Source: a bacterium (GTDB taxonomy: Bacteria; Bacillota; Clostridia; Christensenellales; Aristaeellaceae). From it: a stretch of 64,000 bases of DNA. The position numbers and the translations under genes are program-made. The notes below the pieces were generated by a model that was not told the DNA's origin, made no database searches, and saw only the letters and a program-made list of their open reading frames with translations. Positions 46,536 through 54,901 of this stretch are shown piece by piece. Numbering within the stretch: the stretch's first letter is position 1; every line of letters starts with the position of its first letter. The stretch is from NCBI GenBank assembly GCA_029009515.1, contig JAQXJZ010000001.1, positions 1 through 64,000 of the forward strand. The letters run 5' to 3'.

Positions 46536-47282
46536 TTACTCTGTTTTCTGCTTTTCCGGTGCAATGCAGGCGCTGCGCAGACGGTTGATGGTGCGTTCCA
46601 GCGCATTGCGGCTGTTTCCCCAGGGCTTGTCGTGGTTGCGGTAGTCAAACTTGAGCGTGAACCACTCCAGATCCTTTTCGTCCTGAGAAAGATTCTCTTT
46701 CACGAGTGAAAGCAGACTTTGGGCAAACAGCTGCTGATTGGCAGCATTCAGATGCTTCTGCGCATGCCTGAGGAGCTCGGCAGCATGGGGCAGACACACG
46801 CCCTTGGAGCTTTCCCACCTTTTCCTGAAGGCGGTATCCGTCTTCCACAGATGCAGGAAGGTGTACAGGTAGCGCTGCATGTGGCTGTTGATATCCTCGC
46901 AGATGACGCAGGTGGAACTGAGTTTTTCAAAGGCTTCGGTCAAAGCCTCCAGCCCTTCGCCCTTGGCTCCAAAGAGTCCCCTGCGCTTGCCGTCGGGAAT
47001 CAGCTTATCCATGGCGTCCAGTTTTTTGAGCAGTTCCTTGCTGTGCGAATCGGTCAGCAGCGCATGCCCAAGGCGGTTCTGCATCATGAAAAGCTGCTGA
47101 TGGTGTTTATCGCAGATGCCGGTTTCGTTCACCCGGATGCGCGTGTCGGGCTCCATCACGCTGCCGCCAAGGCTGCGGTCGATTTCCGTTTCTTCACACT
47201 TCTGGTACAGTGCGCAAAGAGGACAGCAGCTGTCAAGCTCCATGGCTTCCCATACAGGAATTGTATCGAGATGATATTGCAT
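46536..47282 (-). CDS. DUF6062-like cysteine-rich protein
   Basis: 248 residues. The N terminus IPVWEAMELDSCCPLCALYQ, then SVMEPDTRIRVNETGICDKH and a later CVICEDINSH, fits the clostridial DUF6062 family as I remember it. Paired Cys and His (CPLC, CDKHH, CVIC) suggest a metal site. Soluble; function unknown. GGAGG precedes the ATG at 47282. Confidence 0.75.
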   Translation of the reverse strand: MQYHLDTIPVWEAMELDSCCPLCALYQKCEETEIDRSLGGSVMEPDTRIRVNETGICDKHHQQLFMMQNRLGHALLTDSHSKELLKKLDAMDKLIPDGKRRGLFGAKGEGLEALTEAFEKLSSTCVICEDINSHMQRYLYTFLHLWKTDTAFRKRWESSKGVCLPHAAELLRHAQKHLNAANQQLFAQSLLSLVKENLSQDEKDLEWFTLKFDYRNHDKPWGNSRNALERTINRLRSACIAPEKQKTE

Positions 47283-47406
47283 ATTCAGCCTCCATCAAGT
47301 ATAATGACAGTAATCATATCGTAGCAGATTGCCGCCCAAAGCGCAACCTCTCATAGTGAGAATCTTTCTGTCATAAACTCCTGCAAAAGCTTTCGGGAGG
47401 AGCCAG

Positions 47407-48237
47407 ATGGAAAGAAGAACACGTGTATATCCGGCCAGAAAACCCTTCAGCCGCTGGATCAGTCTTTTTTTGTTGCTTCTATCTGCTGTATTGATGGTTT
47501 CAGGCGTTGTTTTGCCGCGGACGCAAGATGACCTTTCCATCCTTCGCATTCCGCAGGCAACCACGCCGCCTGTGGATACACCGTTTGATGATGCTCCGGC
47601 CAGCAGAGAAATCACCCTTCCTTCGTCCCAGTGGTATGCGCTGCAGCTTGGCGCGTTTGAGGATGCGGAGGCGGCCCGGAAATGCGCTGATCAATTTACT
47701 GCGCGCGGGGCAGGCGGATACATCTGGCAGGATGCACGCTATCGCGTTTTGGCTGCTGTATATCCTTTGAAAGAGGATGCGCAGCAGGTGAGGCAGCAAT
47801 TGGATTCCCAGCATGGGGTTGACAGCTATCTCTATTCCGTGGATCTTCCTGCGCTGAAACTTCGCCTGAACGGCATGCAGGGACAGCTGGATATCCTTGA
47901 AGCGGCCTTTGTTCACGCTTCTGATCTGGTCGTTCAATTGCAGCGTCTGAGCGTGCTGATGGATCGCCAGGAACGATCCGTCGATGAGGTTTTGACGGAA
48001 ACTGCGCAGATCGGGCAGCTGCTTCAGACGGTCTCACAACGGCTGAAGCAGCGATTCACCGTTCCGCGTCCTGCGTGTGTGGAAGGCTTGATTGCCAGCT
48101 TTGACAGCTTTTTGTCCTTTGCGTTGGACATGGACAGCAGCACAAGTTTGGTGAAGCTGGGAAGCGCTTTGAAGCGCCAGACGCTGTCATCATTGCATGC
48201 GCTGAAACAGATTTACGATACTTTAGGCAATACATAG
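47407..48237 (+). CDS. Membrane-anchored SPOR-domain protein
   Basis: 276 residues. Basic N terminus, one membrane helix (about 18-38), then a SPOR domain (WYALQLGAFEDAEAARKCAD, about 76-145). SPOR domains bind denuded septal glycan. The C-terminal 120 residues are helical with no known domain. GGGAGGAG precedes the ATG. It lies 12 bases before the DRTGG gene and may share its transcript. Confidence 0.82.
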   Translation: MERRTRVYPARKPFSRWISLFLLLLSAVLMVSGVVLPRTQDDLSILRIPQATTPPVDTPFDDAPASREITLPSSQWYALQLGAFEDAEAARKCADQFTARGAGGYIWQDARYRVLAAVYPLKEDAQQVRQQLDSQHGVDSYLYSVDLPALKLRLNGMQGQLDILEAAFVHASDLVVQLQRLSVLMDRQERSVDEVLTETAQIGQLLQTVSQRLKQRFTVPRPACVEGLIASFDSFLSFALDMDSSTSLVKLGSALKRQTLSSLHALKQIYDTLGNT

Positions 48238-48249
48238 GAGGTTGTTGCA

Positions 48250-48609
48250 ATGACAATCCGGGAGCTGGTTACTCTGTTGGATGCACGTGTACTCTTGGGT
48301 GAGGAGAAGCTGGATCAGGAGGTCAGTTCTGGCTTTGCCAGCGACCTGATGAGCGACGTGCTGGCTTTTGTGAACGACAAAACGGTGCTGATTACCGGTC
48401 TTACCAATGTGCATGTCATGCGCACCTGCGAAATGCTCGACATCCACTGCATTGTTTTTGCCAGGGGCAAGGTTCCTTCCGAGGAAGTGCTGGAAGAAGC
48501 CGAAGAACTGGGCATTGTGGTAATGACCACCAAACATACCTGCTACAACACCTGCGGCCTGATGTATCAGGCTGGAATTCGCGGTACTGATCGCCGCACC
48601 GGCGCCTGA
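48250..48609 (+). CDS. DRTGG-domain protein (hydrogenase signalling block, copy 1)
   Basis: 119 residues. Reads MTIRELVTLLDA, GFASDLMSDVLAF, HVMRTCEMLDI: the DRTGG fold, a small regulatory domain also found beside CBS domains and in phosphotransacetylase. A Cys pair (TCYNTCG) lies near the end. Paralogue of the gene at 50400. Likely a sensor or adaptor in the hydrogenase signalling block. AGGAGG precedes the ATG. Confidence 0.82.
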   Translation: MTIRELVTLLDARVLLGEEKLDQEVSSGFASDLMSDVLAFVNDKTVLITGLTNVHVMRTCEMLDIHCIVFARGKVPSEEVLEEAEELGIVVMTTKHTCYNTCGLMYQAGIRGTDRRTGA

Positions 48610-48626
48610 GCGCAGAAAGAGGACAA

Positions 48627-49058
48627 ATGATGCAAGGAAGTATCTTGAGCCATTCTTATGATGTGAATGCCGGCGAATTCCAGACGGCGGGCGACGCCTC
48701 TGCCAGCATCAAGCGCAAACTGAAGCAGATTGGTGTGAACAGCACGGTTCTGCGCAGAATTGCCGTTGCCAGCTACGAGGCTGAACTCAACCTGATCATT
48801 CACAGCCACGGCGGAAAGCTGACGCTGGATATGACGCCTGAAGCCATTATCCTGACCTCTTCCGATGTTGGTCCCGGTATTGCTGATATCAGCAAGGCCA
48901 TGCAGGAGGGTTATTCTACCGCGAGCGAAGAGGCCCGCGATCTGGGTTTTGGCGCTGGTATGGGTCTGCCCAACATGAAGCGCAATGCGGACACCTTCGG
49001 CATTGAAAGCGAACTGGGCAAGGGCACGACCATCCAGATGGGATTTAGCCTGAAGTGA
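48627..49058 (+). CDS. HATPase_c protein, anti-sigma/RsbW-like
   Basis: 143 residues. GHKL ATPase: N box SYEAELNLIIHSHGG, G1 SSDVGPGI, G2 GFGAGMGLPNMKR, GKGTTI. Size and lack of a kinase dimerisation domain fit serine kinase anti-sigma factors (RsbW/SpoIIAB type). Partner unknown; its position between DRTGG and the HydS-like gene suggests a redox or hydrogen signalling role. GAGGAC before ATG. Confidence 0.85.
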   Translation: MMQGSILSHSYDVNAGEFQTAGDASASIKRKLKQIGVNSTVLRRIAVASYEAELNLIIHSHGGKLTLDMTPEAIILTSSDVGPGIADISKAMQEGYSTASEEARDLGFGAGMGLPNMKRNADTFGIESELGKGTTIQMGFSLK

Positions 49059-49083
49059 CGCTCCGTAGCGTTGGAGGTTTTTG

Positions 49084-50388
49084 ATGAATACCAAACGTTT
49101 TCACTCGGTACGCCTTGACAAGGAAAAGTGTAAGGCGTGTACAAACTGTCTGAGACGCTGCCCTACAGAAGCCATCCGTGTGCGCGGCGGAAGAGCGCAC
49201 ATTATTGATGAGCGCTGCATTGACTGCGGCGAATGCATCCGCGTATGCGAATATCATGCCAAGTATGCGCAGACGGATCCGCTGGCCTGCATCAACCGCT
49301 TCAAGTACAAGATTGCACTGCCTGCGCCGGCCCTGTACGGCCAGTTCAAGCATCTTGTTGGCGCGTCGCAGGTACTGGAAGGGCTGCTCAAAATCGGCTT
49401 TGACGAAGTGTTTGAAGTCGCGGAGGGGGCAGATATCGTCACGCGCGCCATCCGCGAGCGCATGCGCAATATTGATCGCAGCAAATATCCTATCATTTCG
49501 TCGGCCTGTCCTGCCATTGTGCGTCTGATTCGTGTGCGTTTCCCGGATCTGATCCCGCACATCATCGACGTGCGTCAGCCCATGGAAGTGGCTGCCATGG
49601 TTGCCAAGCAGGAATTCTGCAAGCGCAACGATGTACCGCCGGAAGAGGTTGGCTGTTTTTTCATCACGCCCTGCGCGGCCAAAATGACCGCCATCCGCAA
49701 TCCCATCGGTCATGAGACTTCCGCTGTTGATGGCGCTATTTCCATGATGGAGATTTACGGTCTGCTCAGCAGCCAGATGAAGACCATTCCGCTGGATACC
49801 AACATCTCGCGTGCCACTGCCTATGGCGTTGGCTGGGCCAACAGCGGCGGTGAAGCGGCTGCCGTGTGCCCGGAGCACAGCATGAGCGTAGACGGCATTG
49901 AAAACGTCATACGCGTGCTGGAGGAAATTGAAAACGATAAGCTGCCGGATTTGGTTTTCTTTGAAGGATCGGCCTGTACCGGCGGATGTGTTGGCGGGCC
50001 GCTGACCTTTGAAAACAACTATATCGCCCGTGGAGCCATCCGCACGCTGATGCATGGCTGTGACATTACCCATCCTGATGAAAAGGTGAAGGTTTCCACC
50101 CTGAACAAGTACAATCTCCTGAGCGACAAGCACATCACAGCCAACAGCGCCATGAAGCTGGACGATGATATTGTGGAAGCCATGCGCAAAATTGAGCAGA
50201 TGGAGGAGATTGTCAAACGTCTGCCCGGTTTTGACTGCGGCAGCTGCGGAAGTCCCACCTGCCGTACGTTTGCAGAAGATATCGTGCGCGGCTATGCCAC
50301 AGAGCTGGATTGCATCCATATCCTGAAGGACCATTTAAAGGTCATGGCACAGCAGATGGTTGAACTGGCCAAAACCACCAGAGAGTGA
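49084..50388 (+). CDS. HydS-like [FeFe]-hydrogenase homologue, probably sensory
   Basis: 434 residues. N-terminal 2[4Fe-4S] ferredoxin (CKACTNCLRRCP, CIDCGECIRVCE), H-cluster domain with L1 SSACPAI, L2 TPCAAKM, L3 SACTGGCVGG, and a C-terminal Fe-S domain (CGSCGSPTC). The proton-shuttling Cys of the L1 motif TSCCP is Ala, as known for sensory HydS enzymes, so catalysis should be slow. No PAS domain is attached; downstream DRTGG and PHP proteins may take the signal. GGAGG lies 7 bases before ATG 49084. Confidence 0.85.
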   Translation: MNTKRFHSVRLDKEKCKACTNCLRRCPTEAIRVRGGRAHIIDERCIDCGECIRVCEYHAKYAQTDPLACINRFKYKIALPAPALYGQFKHLVGASQVLEGLLKIGFDEVFEVAEGADIVTRAIRERMRNIDRSKYPIISSACPAIVRLIRVRFPDLIPHIIDVRQPMEVAAMVAKQEFCKRNDVPPEEVGCFFITPCAAKMTAIRNPIGHETSAVDGAISMMEIYGLLSSQMKTIPLDTNISRATAYGVGWANSGGEAAAVCPEHSMSVDGIENVIRVLEEIENDKLPDLVFFEGSACTGGCVGGPLTFENNYIARGAIRTLMHGCDITHPDEKVKVSTLNKYNLLSDKHITANSAMKLDDDIVEAMRKIEQMEEIVKRLPGFDCGSCGSPTCRTFAEDIVRGYATELDCIHILKDHLKVMAQQMVELAKTTRE

Positions 50389-50399
50389 GGAAATGGAAA

Positions 50400-50747
50400 A
50401 TGACTGTACGCGAATTGATGACCACCATTGGTGCTACCTGCGTGAACCCCGAAGCCAATCTGGACGCCGAAATCACCTGCGGCTACTCCTGCGATCTGCT
50501 CAGCTGGGTGCTGGCGCACGGCAAGGCTGGCATGGCCTGGTGCACCGTTCAGACCCATGTCAATGTAATTGCTGTTTCCGTGCTGATGGAAATGGCCTGC
50601 GTTATTCTGGTCGAAGGCGTTGAGCCGGAAGAAGCCTCGCTTAAAAAGGCGATTGACGAAGAAATGCCTATTCTTTCCACCAGCAAAACCGCTTACGAGG
50701 TGTGCGTGCTGATGGGCCAGGCCGGCGTGCTGCCGCCCGCTGAATAA
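50400..50747 (+). CDS. DRTGG-domain protein (copy 2)
   Basis: 115 residues, paralogue of the gene at 48250: MTVRELMTTIGA, CGYSCDLLSWVLAHG, HVNVIAVSVLMEMA. ATG 50400 with GAGGAAATGG upstream; GTG 50385 is the alternative start. Between the HydS-like and PHP genes, 2 bases before the latter. Confidence 0.8.
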   Translation: MTVRELMTTIGATCVNPEANLDAEITCGYSCDLLSWVLAHGKAGMAWCTVQTHVNVIAVSVLMEMACVILVEGVEPEEASLKKAIDEEMPILSTSKTAYEVCVLMGQAGVLPPAE

Positions 50748-50749
50748 CC

Positions 50750-51457
50750 ATGGGCGCTTTTTGTGATCTGCACATGCACAGCTGCCTTTCGCCCTGTGCG
50801 GATGATGAGATGACGCCGTGGAATATGGTTGGCATGTCAAAAATCAAGGGGCTGGATGTGATTGCCGTTACGGACCATAACGCCTGTCTGAATGCCGAAG
50901 ATGCTATGGCAGCAGGCAGGGAATATGGGGTAGAGGTGATTCCGGGAATGGAAATCACCAGCCGCGAAGAAGTGCATATCCTGGGCTATTTCTACACGCT
51001 TGAGGATGCTCTGAAAGCAGGAGAAGAAGTATATGCGCATCTTCCTGCGATTGATAACAATCCGCTTCTCTTTGGCAATCAGATCATCATGCGTGACGGC
51101 GATACTCCCAGCGGAACGCTTGACAAACTGCTGATCAACGCAACGGATCTCAGCGTGGATGAGGTTTGCGAGCTTGTGCGAAGGCATCACGGCGTTCCTG
51201 TGCCAGCGCATATCAACCGCGGCAGCAATGGTATGATCGGCGCCCTCGGTTTGATGCCCTTTCTGCCGGAATATCCGGTGGTTGAGGTCTACAAAGGCGT
51301 TGATTGCCCCGCCTATGCCATGAAAGGTCGTTTTTTGCTGCACTCGAGCGATGCGCATCACCTGGAAGACATTCAGGAACAGGTGTTTGAGCTGGATACG
51401 GAGCCTACAGCGCAAGCAGTTCTCAAGTTAATTGAAAAAATGAATCAGCCGATCTGA
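50750..51457 (+). CDS. PHP-domain metal-dependent phosphoesterase
   Basis: 235 residues. PHP motifs in order: DLHMHSCLSPC (HxH), AVTDHNA, PGMEITSREEVHILGYF, PVPAHINRG and SSDAHHLEDI, giving the full metal-binding set. Family members hydrolyse phosphoesters or nucleotides. PHP proteins recur beside HydS in Clostridia; the substrate is unknown. Last gene of the signalling block, ended by a hairpin. Confidence 0.9.
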   Translation: MGAFCDLHMHSCLSPCADDEMTPWNMVGMSKIKGLDVIAVTDHNACLNAEDAMAAGREYGVEVIPGMEITSREEVHILGYFYTLEDALKAGEEVYAHLPAIDNNPLLFGNQIIMRDGDTPSGTLDKLLINATDLSVDEVCELVRRHHGVPVPAHINRGSNGMIGALGLMPFLPEYPVVEVYKGVDCPAYAMKGRFLLHSSDAHHLEDIQEQVFELDTEPTAQAVLKLIEKMNQPI

Positions 51458-51460
51458 AGC

Positions 51461-51501
51461 AAGCGCCAGATAACACAAAAGATGGTATCTGGCGCTTTTT
51501 G
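51461..51501 (+). terminator. Terminator after the PHP gene
   Basis: AAGCGCCAGATA (51461-51472) pairs perfectly with TATCTGGCGCTT (51486-51497), then TTTTTG. Confidence 0.9.
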
Positions 51502-51591
51502 TACATAACAGATAAATATTCGCGCGTTTCTGGCATATTAAATAAAAAATTCACAAATTCTATCAAAAAGCGTGCAATTCCAAACAAAGTA

Positions 51592-51600
51592 TGATATAAT
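51592..51600 (+). promoter_or_regulatory. Extended -10 promoter of the hydrogenase operon
   Basis: TGATATAAT: TG-N-TATAAT ending at 51600. The -35 region (about 51571-51577) is poor. The preceding ~60 bases are A/T-rich and could act as an UP element. The leader is about 58 bases to ATG 51665 and holds a GTGTAC direct repeat (51610-51623). No clear Rex site found. Confidence 0.65.
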
Positions 51601-51664
51601 ATTCACGATGTGTACGTGTGTACATTTCGGTTCGCAACATTAATGGAGGAGGTCTCAGGCTGCC

Positions 51665-52138
51665 ATGTCCAATCATAACGAAAAATATGAAAAGCTGGCG
51701 GAAGTCATTCAGGCTCACAAGGAGCAAAAGGGCGCGCTGATGCCTGTGCTTCAGGAAGCACAGAACATCTTCGGCTGCGTTTCCGAAGACGTTCAGAAGG
51801 TGATTGCGGAGGGCCTTGGTGTGACTCTCAGCGAAGTCTACGGCGTCGCTACTTTCTACTCTCAGTTCTCTCTGCAGCCCAAGGGCAAGTACGTTGCCGG
51901 CGTTTGCCTCGGTACCGCCTGCTACGTCAAGAACTCTCAGAAGGTGCTGGATAAGCTGTGCTCCGAGCTGGGCATTCAGCCTGGTCAGACTACTGCTGAT
52001 GGTCTGTTCTCCGTTCAGGCTACCCGCTGCCTGGGCGCCTGCGGTCTGGCTCCGGTCATGATGATCAACGACGATGTTTTCGGTCGTCTGACTGAAAATG
52101 AAGTTCCCGGCATCATTGCCAAGTACAAGGCTTCGTAA
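51665..52138 (+). CDS. hydC: NuoE/HydC-like 2Fe-2S subunit of the NAD-linked hydrogenase
   Basis: 157 residues, thioredoxin-like [2Fe-2S] fold: CLGTACYVKNS and CLGACGLAP give the four ligands. Transfers electrons between HydB and HydA in the trimeric, often electron-bifurcating, hydrogenase. The AGGAGG lies 12 bases before the ATG, longer than usual. First gene of a five-gene operon running to 56647. Confidence 0.93.
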   Translation: MSNHNEKYEKLAEVIQAHKEQKGALMPVLQEAQNIFGCVSEDVQKVIAEGLGVTLSEVYGVATFYSQFSLQPKGKYVAGVCLGTACYVKNSQKVLDKLCSELGIQPGQTTADGLFSVQATRCLGACGLAPVMMINDDVFGRLTENEVPGIIAKYKAS

Positions 52139-52141
52139 ACC

Positions 52142-52690
52142 ATGCGTGATCTGAGCATGCATGTTCTGGATATTGCCCAGAACAGTATCAAGGCTGGCGC
52201 TGCGCTGGTTACCGTTTCCTTCACGATGGATGAAAAAGGCGTGCTGACCTTTTCTGTTCTGGATGACGGCTGCGGTATGGCGCCTGATTTCCTGGCTCGT
52301 GTAACCGATCCATTCACCACAACGCGTACCACGCGCAAGGTTGGGCTTGGCATTCCCATGCTCAAGCAAAGCGCTGAAATGTGCGGCGGGGCGTTTGGCA
52401 TCGAAAGCGAAGTGGGGAAAGGAACCTGCATTCACGCCTCCTTTGATACCAGAAACATCGACTGTATTCCTTTGGGAGACATTTGTGATTCCCTGCTGTC
52501 GCTGGTCGTGCTCAATCCCACTCAACCCGAATTCCTTTTCCAGGCTGAAGCCCCCGGAATGGAAGCCTGTTTTGATACAAGACAGCTTCGTGAGGTGCTT
52601 GGCGGCGTTCCGCTCAATGAGCCGGATGTCATCGCCTGGATGAAGGACAGTATCGACGAAGAATTCAAACCAATTTTGGAGGTGTCCTGA
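52142..52690 (+). CDS. HATPase_c (histidine-kinase-type ATPase) in the hydrogenase operon
   Basis: 182 residues. N box DIAQNSIKAGA, G1 LDDGCGMAP, G2 VGLGIPMLKQS, GKGT. No dimerisation domain or sensor; the C-terminal ~80 residues are unassigned. Similar ATPases often sit inside clostridial hydABC operons. Starts 3 bases after hydC without a strong ribosome site, so probably coupled. Role unknown; regulation of the hydrogenase is inference. Confidence 0.85.
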   Translation: MRDLSMHVLDIAQNSIKAGAALVTVSFTMDEKGVLTFSVLDDGCGMAPDFLARVTDPFTTTRTTRKVGLGIPMLKQSAEMCGGAFGIESEVGKGTCIHASFDTRNIDCIPLGDICDSLLSLVVLNPTQPEFLFQAEAPGMEACFDTRQLREVLGGVPLNEPDVIAWMKDSIDEEFKPILEVS

Positions 52691-52693
52691 TTT

Positions 52694-53068
52694 ATGAAGT
52701 CTCTGGCTGAATTGGAAGCGATCCGCGCTAAGACCCTTGAAAGGGTTGCCATGCGCAAGGAAGGCGACAATGCCATTCGCGTGGTCGTGGGCATGGCTAC
52801 CTGCGGCATCGCTGCCGGCGCTCGTCCTGTTATGCTCAAGTTCCTCGAGGAAGTCCAGAAGCGTAACCTGCAGAACGTGACCGTTTCTCAGACCGGCTGC
52901 ATCGGCATGTGCCGTCTGGAGCCCATGCTGGACGTCATCGTTCCCGGCAAGGAAAAGGTTACCTACGTGAAGGTTAATCCCGACATGGTGTCCCGCATTG
53001 TTGCCGAGCACATCGTCAACGGCCGTCCTGTTCAGGAATACACCATCGGCGCCGCTGAAGGCAAATAA
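52694..53068 (+). CDS. Thioredoxin-like 2Fe-2S ferredoxin-domain protein
   Basis: 124 residues. GMATCGIAAGARPVML and TGCIGMCRLEPM mark the NuoE-like fold. Of the four classic Cys ligands only three are visible: the second Cys of CxxxxC is Ala. This variant is found with hydABC in Clostridia; it may bind a cluster with another ligand or serve as a binding partner. GGAGGTG before the ATG. Confidence 0.85.
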   Translation: MKSLAELEAIRAKTLERVAMRKEGDNAIRVVVGMATCGIAAGARPVMLKFLEEVQKRNLQNVTVSQTGCIGMCRLEPMLDVIVPGKEKVTYVKVNPDMVSRIVAEHIVNGRPVQEYTIGAAEGK

Positions 53069-53089
53069 GACTGCTAAGGAGGAACGAAC

Positions 53090-54880
53090 ATGGATCTTTT
53101 TCGCGCACATGTACTTGTCTGCGGCGGTACTGGCTGTACTTCGAGCGGCTCTGCTGAGCTGATCGCCCGTTTCGAAGAGCAGATTGCCAAGAACGGCCTG
53201 GACAAGGAAGTTAAGGTTATCCGCACCGGCTGCTTCGGTCTTTGCGAAGCCGGCCCCGTTGTTATTGTGTATCCCGAAGGCACCTTCTACAGCCGCATCC
53301 GCGTGGAAGATGTGGACGAGATCGTCTCTGAGCATCTGCTCAAGGGCCGTACTGTTCAGCATCTGGTCTACAAGGAGAAGGCCGACGAAGAACAGCATGC
53401 CACTCTGGAGAACATCGACTTCTACCGTCCCCAGATGCGTCTTGCTCTGCGCAACTGCGGCGTGATCGACCCTGAGAACATCGACGAGTACATCGCTTTT
53501 GACGGTTACAAGGCTCTGGCCAAGGTTCTGACCGAGATGTCTCCCGAAGATGTCATTCAGGAAATGATCAAGTCCGGCCTGCGTGGTCGTGGCGGCGGCG
53601 GTTTCCCCACCGGCAAGAAGTGGCAGTTTGCTGCGGCTTCCAAGTCCGAGCAGAAGTACATCATCTGCAACGCTGACGAGGGCGACCCCGGCGCGTTCAT
53701 GGATCGCTCCATTCTGGAAGGCGACCCGCACTCTGTGATCGAAGCCATGGCCATCGGCGGCTACGCCATCGGCGCCTCCGAAGGTTATGTGTACGTCCGT
53801 GCTGAGTATCCCATCGCTGTTAAGCGTCTGCAGCACGCTATCAACCAGGCCCGTGAATATGGCCTGCTGGGCAAGAACATCTTTGGCACCGGCTTTGACT
53901 TTGATATCTTCATCCGTCTGGGCGCTGGCGCTTTCGTCTGCGGCGAAGAAACTGCTCTGATGCGCTCCATCGAAGGTATGCGCGGCGAGCCCACTCCCAA
54001 GCCTCCGTTCCCCGCTGTCCGCGGTCTGTTTGACAAGCCCTCCAACATCAACAACGTTGAGACCTATGCCAACATCCCGCTGATCATCAACAAGGGCGCT
54101 GACTGGTTCACCAGCATCGGTACTCCTGGCAACAGCGGCACCAAGGTGTTCGCTCTGGGCGGCAAGATCAACAACACTGGTCTGGTCGAAGTTCCCATGG
54201 GCACTCCTCTGCGCGACGTCATCTACAAGATCGGCGGCGGCATCCCCAACGGCAAGGCCTTCAAGGCTGTTCAGACCGGTGGTCCTTCCGGCGGCTGCAT
54301 CCCCGCTGAGAACCTGGACATCGCCATCGACTATGACTCTCTGACCGCGATCGGCTCCATGATGGGTTCCGGCGGTATGATCGTCATGGACGAAGACAAC
54401 TGCATGGTTGACATCGCTCGCTTCTTCCTTGACTTTACCGTCGATGAGAGCTGCGGTAAGTGCACTCCCTGCCGCATCGGTACCCGCCGTATGCTGGAGA
54501 TCCTCGAGCGCATCACCGAGGGCAAGGGCGAAGAAGGCGACATCGAGAAGCTGGAAGCTCTGGCTGCCAACATCAAGGCAACCGCTCTGTGCGGCCTGGG
54601 CCAGACTGCTCCCAACCCCGTTCTGTCTACGCTGAAGTACTTCCGTCATGAGTACGAGGCGCACATCAAGGAGAAGCGCTGCCCCGCGCATCACTGCCAG
54701 AAGCTGCTCAACTACGAGATCACTGACAAGTGCCGTGGCTGCACCGCTTGCGCCCGTGTTTGCCCCGTCAATGCCATCACCGGCAGCGTGAAGGAAATGC
54801 ACCACATCGACACCACCAAGTGCATCAAGTGCGGCTCCTGCATGGAGAAGTGCCGCTTTGGCGCCATCGTCAAGAACTAA
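53090..54880 (+). CDS. hydB: NuoF-like NADH-binding hydrogenase subunit HydB
   Basis: 596 residues. N-terminal 2Fe-2S thioredoxin fold (GGTGCTSSG, TGCFGLCEAGP); FMN/NADH domain (GRGGGGFPTGKKW, NADEGDPGAFMDRS, GAGAFVCGEETALM); SLBB region; 4Fe-4S site ESCGKCTPCRIGT; C-terminal 2[4Fe-4S] ferredoxin (CRGCTACARVCP, CIKCGSCMEKC). This layout is that of the NADH-dependent trimeric [FeFe]-hydrogenase and of bifurcating enzymes. AAGGAGG before the ATG. Very biased codons. Confidence 0.96.
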   Translation: MDLFRAHVLVCGGTGCTSSGSAELIARFEEQIAKNGLDKEVKVIRTGCFGLCEAGPVVIVYPEGTFYSRIRVEDVDEIVSEHLLKGRTVQHLVYKEKADEEQHATLENIDFYRPQMRLALRNCGVIDPENIDEYIAFDGYKALAKVLTEMSPEDVIQEMIKSGLRGRGGGGFPTGKKWQFAAASKSEQKYIICNADEGDPGAFMDRSILEGDPHSVIEAMAIGGYAIGASEGYVYVRAEYPIAVKRLQHAINQAREYGLLGKNIFGTGFDFDIFIRLGAGAFVCGEETALMRSIEGMRGEPTPKPPFPAVRGLFDKPSNINNVETYANIPLIINKGADWFTSIGTPGNSGTKVFALGGKINNTGLVEVPMGTPLRDVIYKIGGGIPNGKAFKAVQTGGPSGGCIPAENLDIAIDYDSLTAIGSMMGSGGMIVMDEDNCMVDIARFFLDFTVDESCGKCTPCRIGTRRMLEILERITEGKGEEGDIEKLEALAANIKATALCGLGQTAPNPVLSTLKYFRHEYEAHIKEKRCPAHHCQKLLNYEITDKCRGCTACARVCPVNAITGSVKEMHHIDTTKCIKCGSCMEKCRFGAIVKN

Positions 54881-54901
54881 CACGCTTAGGAGGAACGTAA
54901 C

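Noticed and set aside
51500..51665. Rex (NADH-sensing) operator before the hydrogenase operon
   Set aside because: Only half-site-like TTCACAAATT is seen; no convincing inverted repeat.
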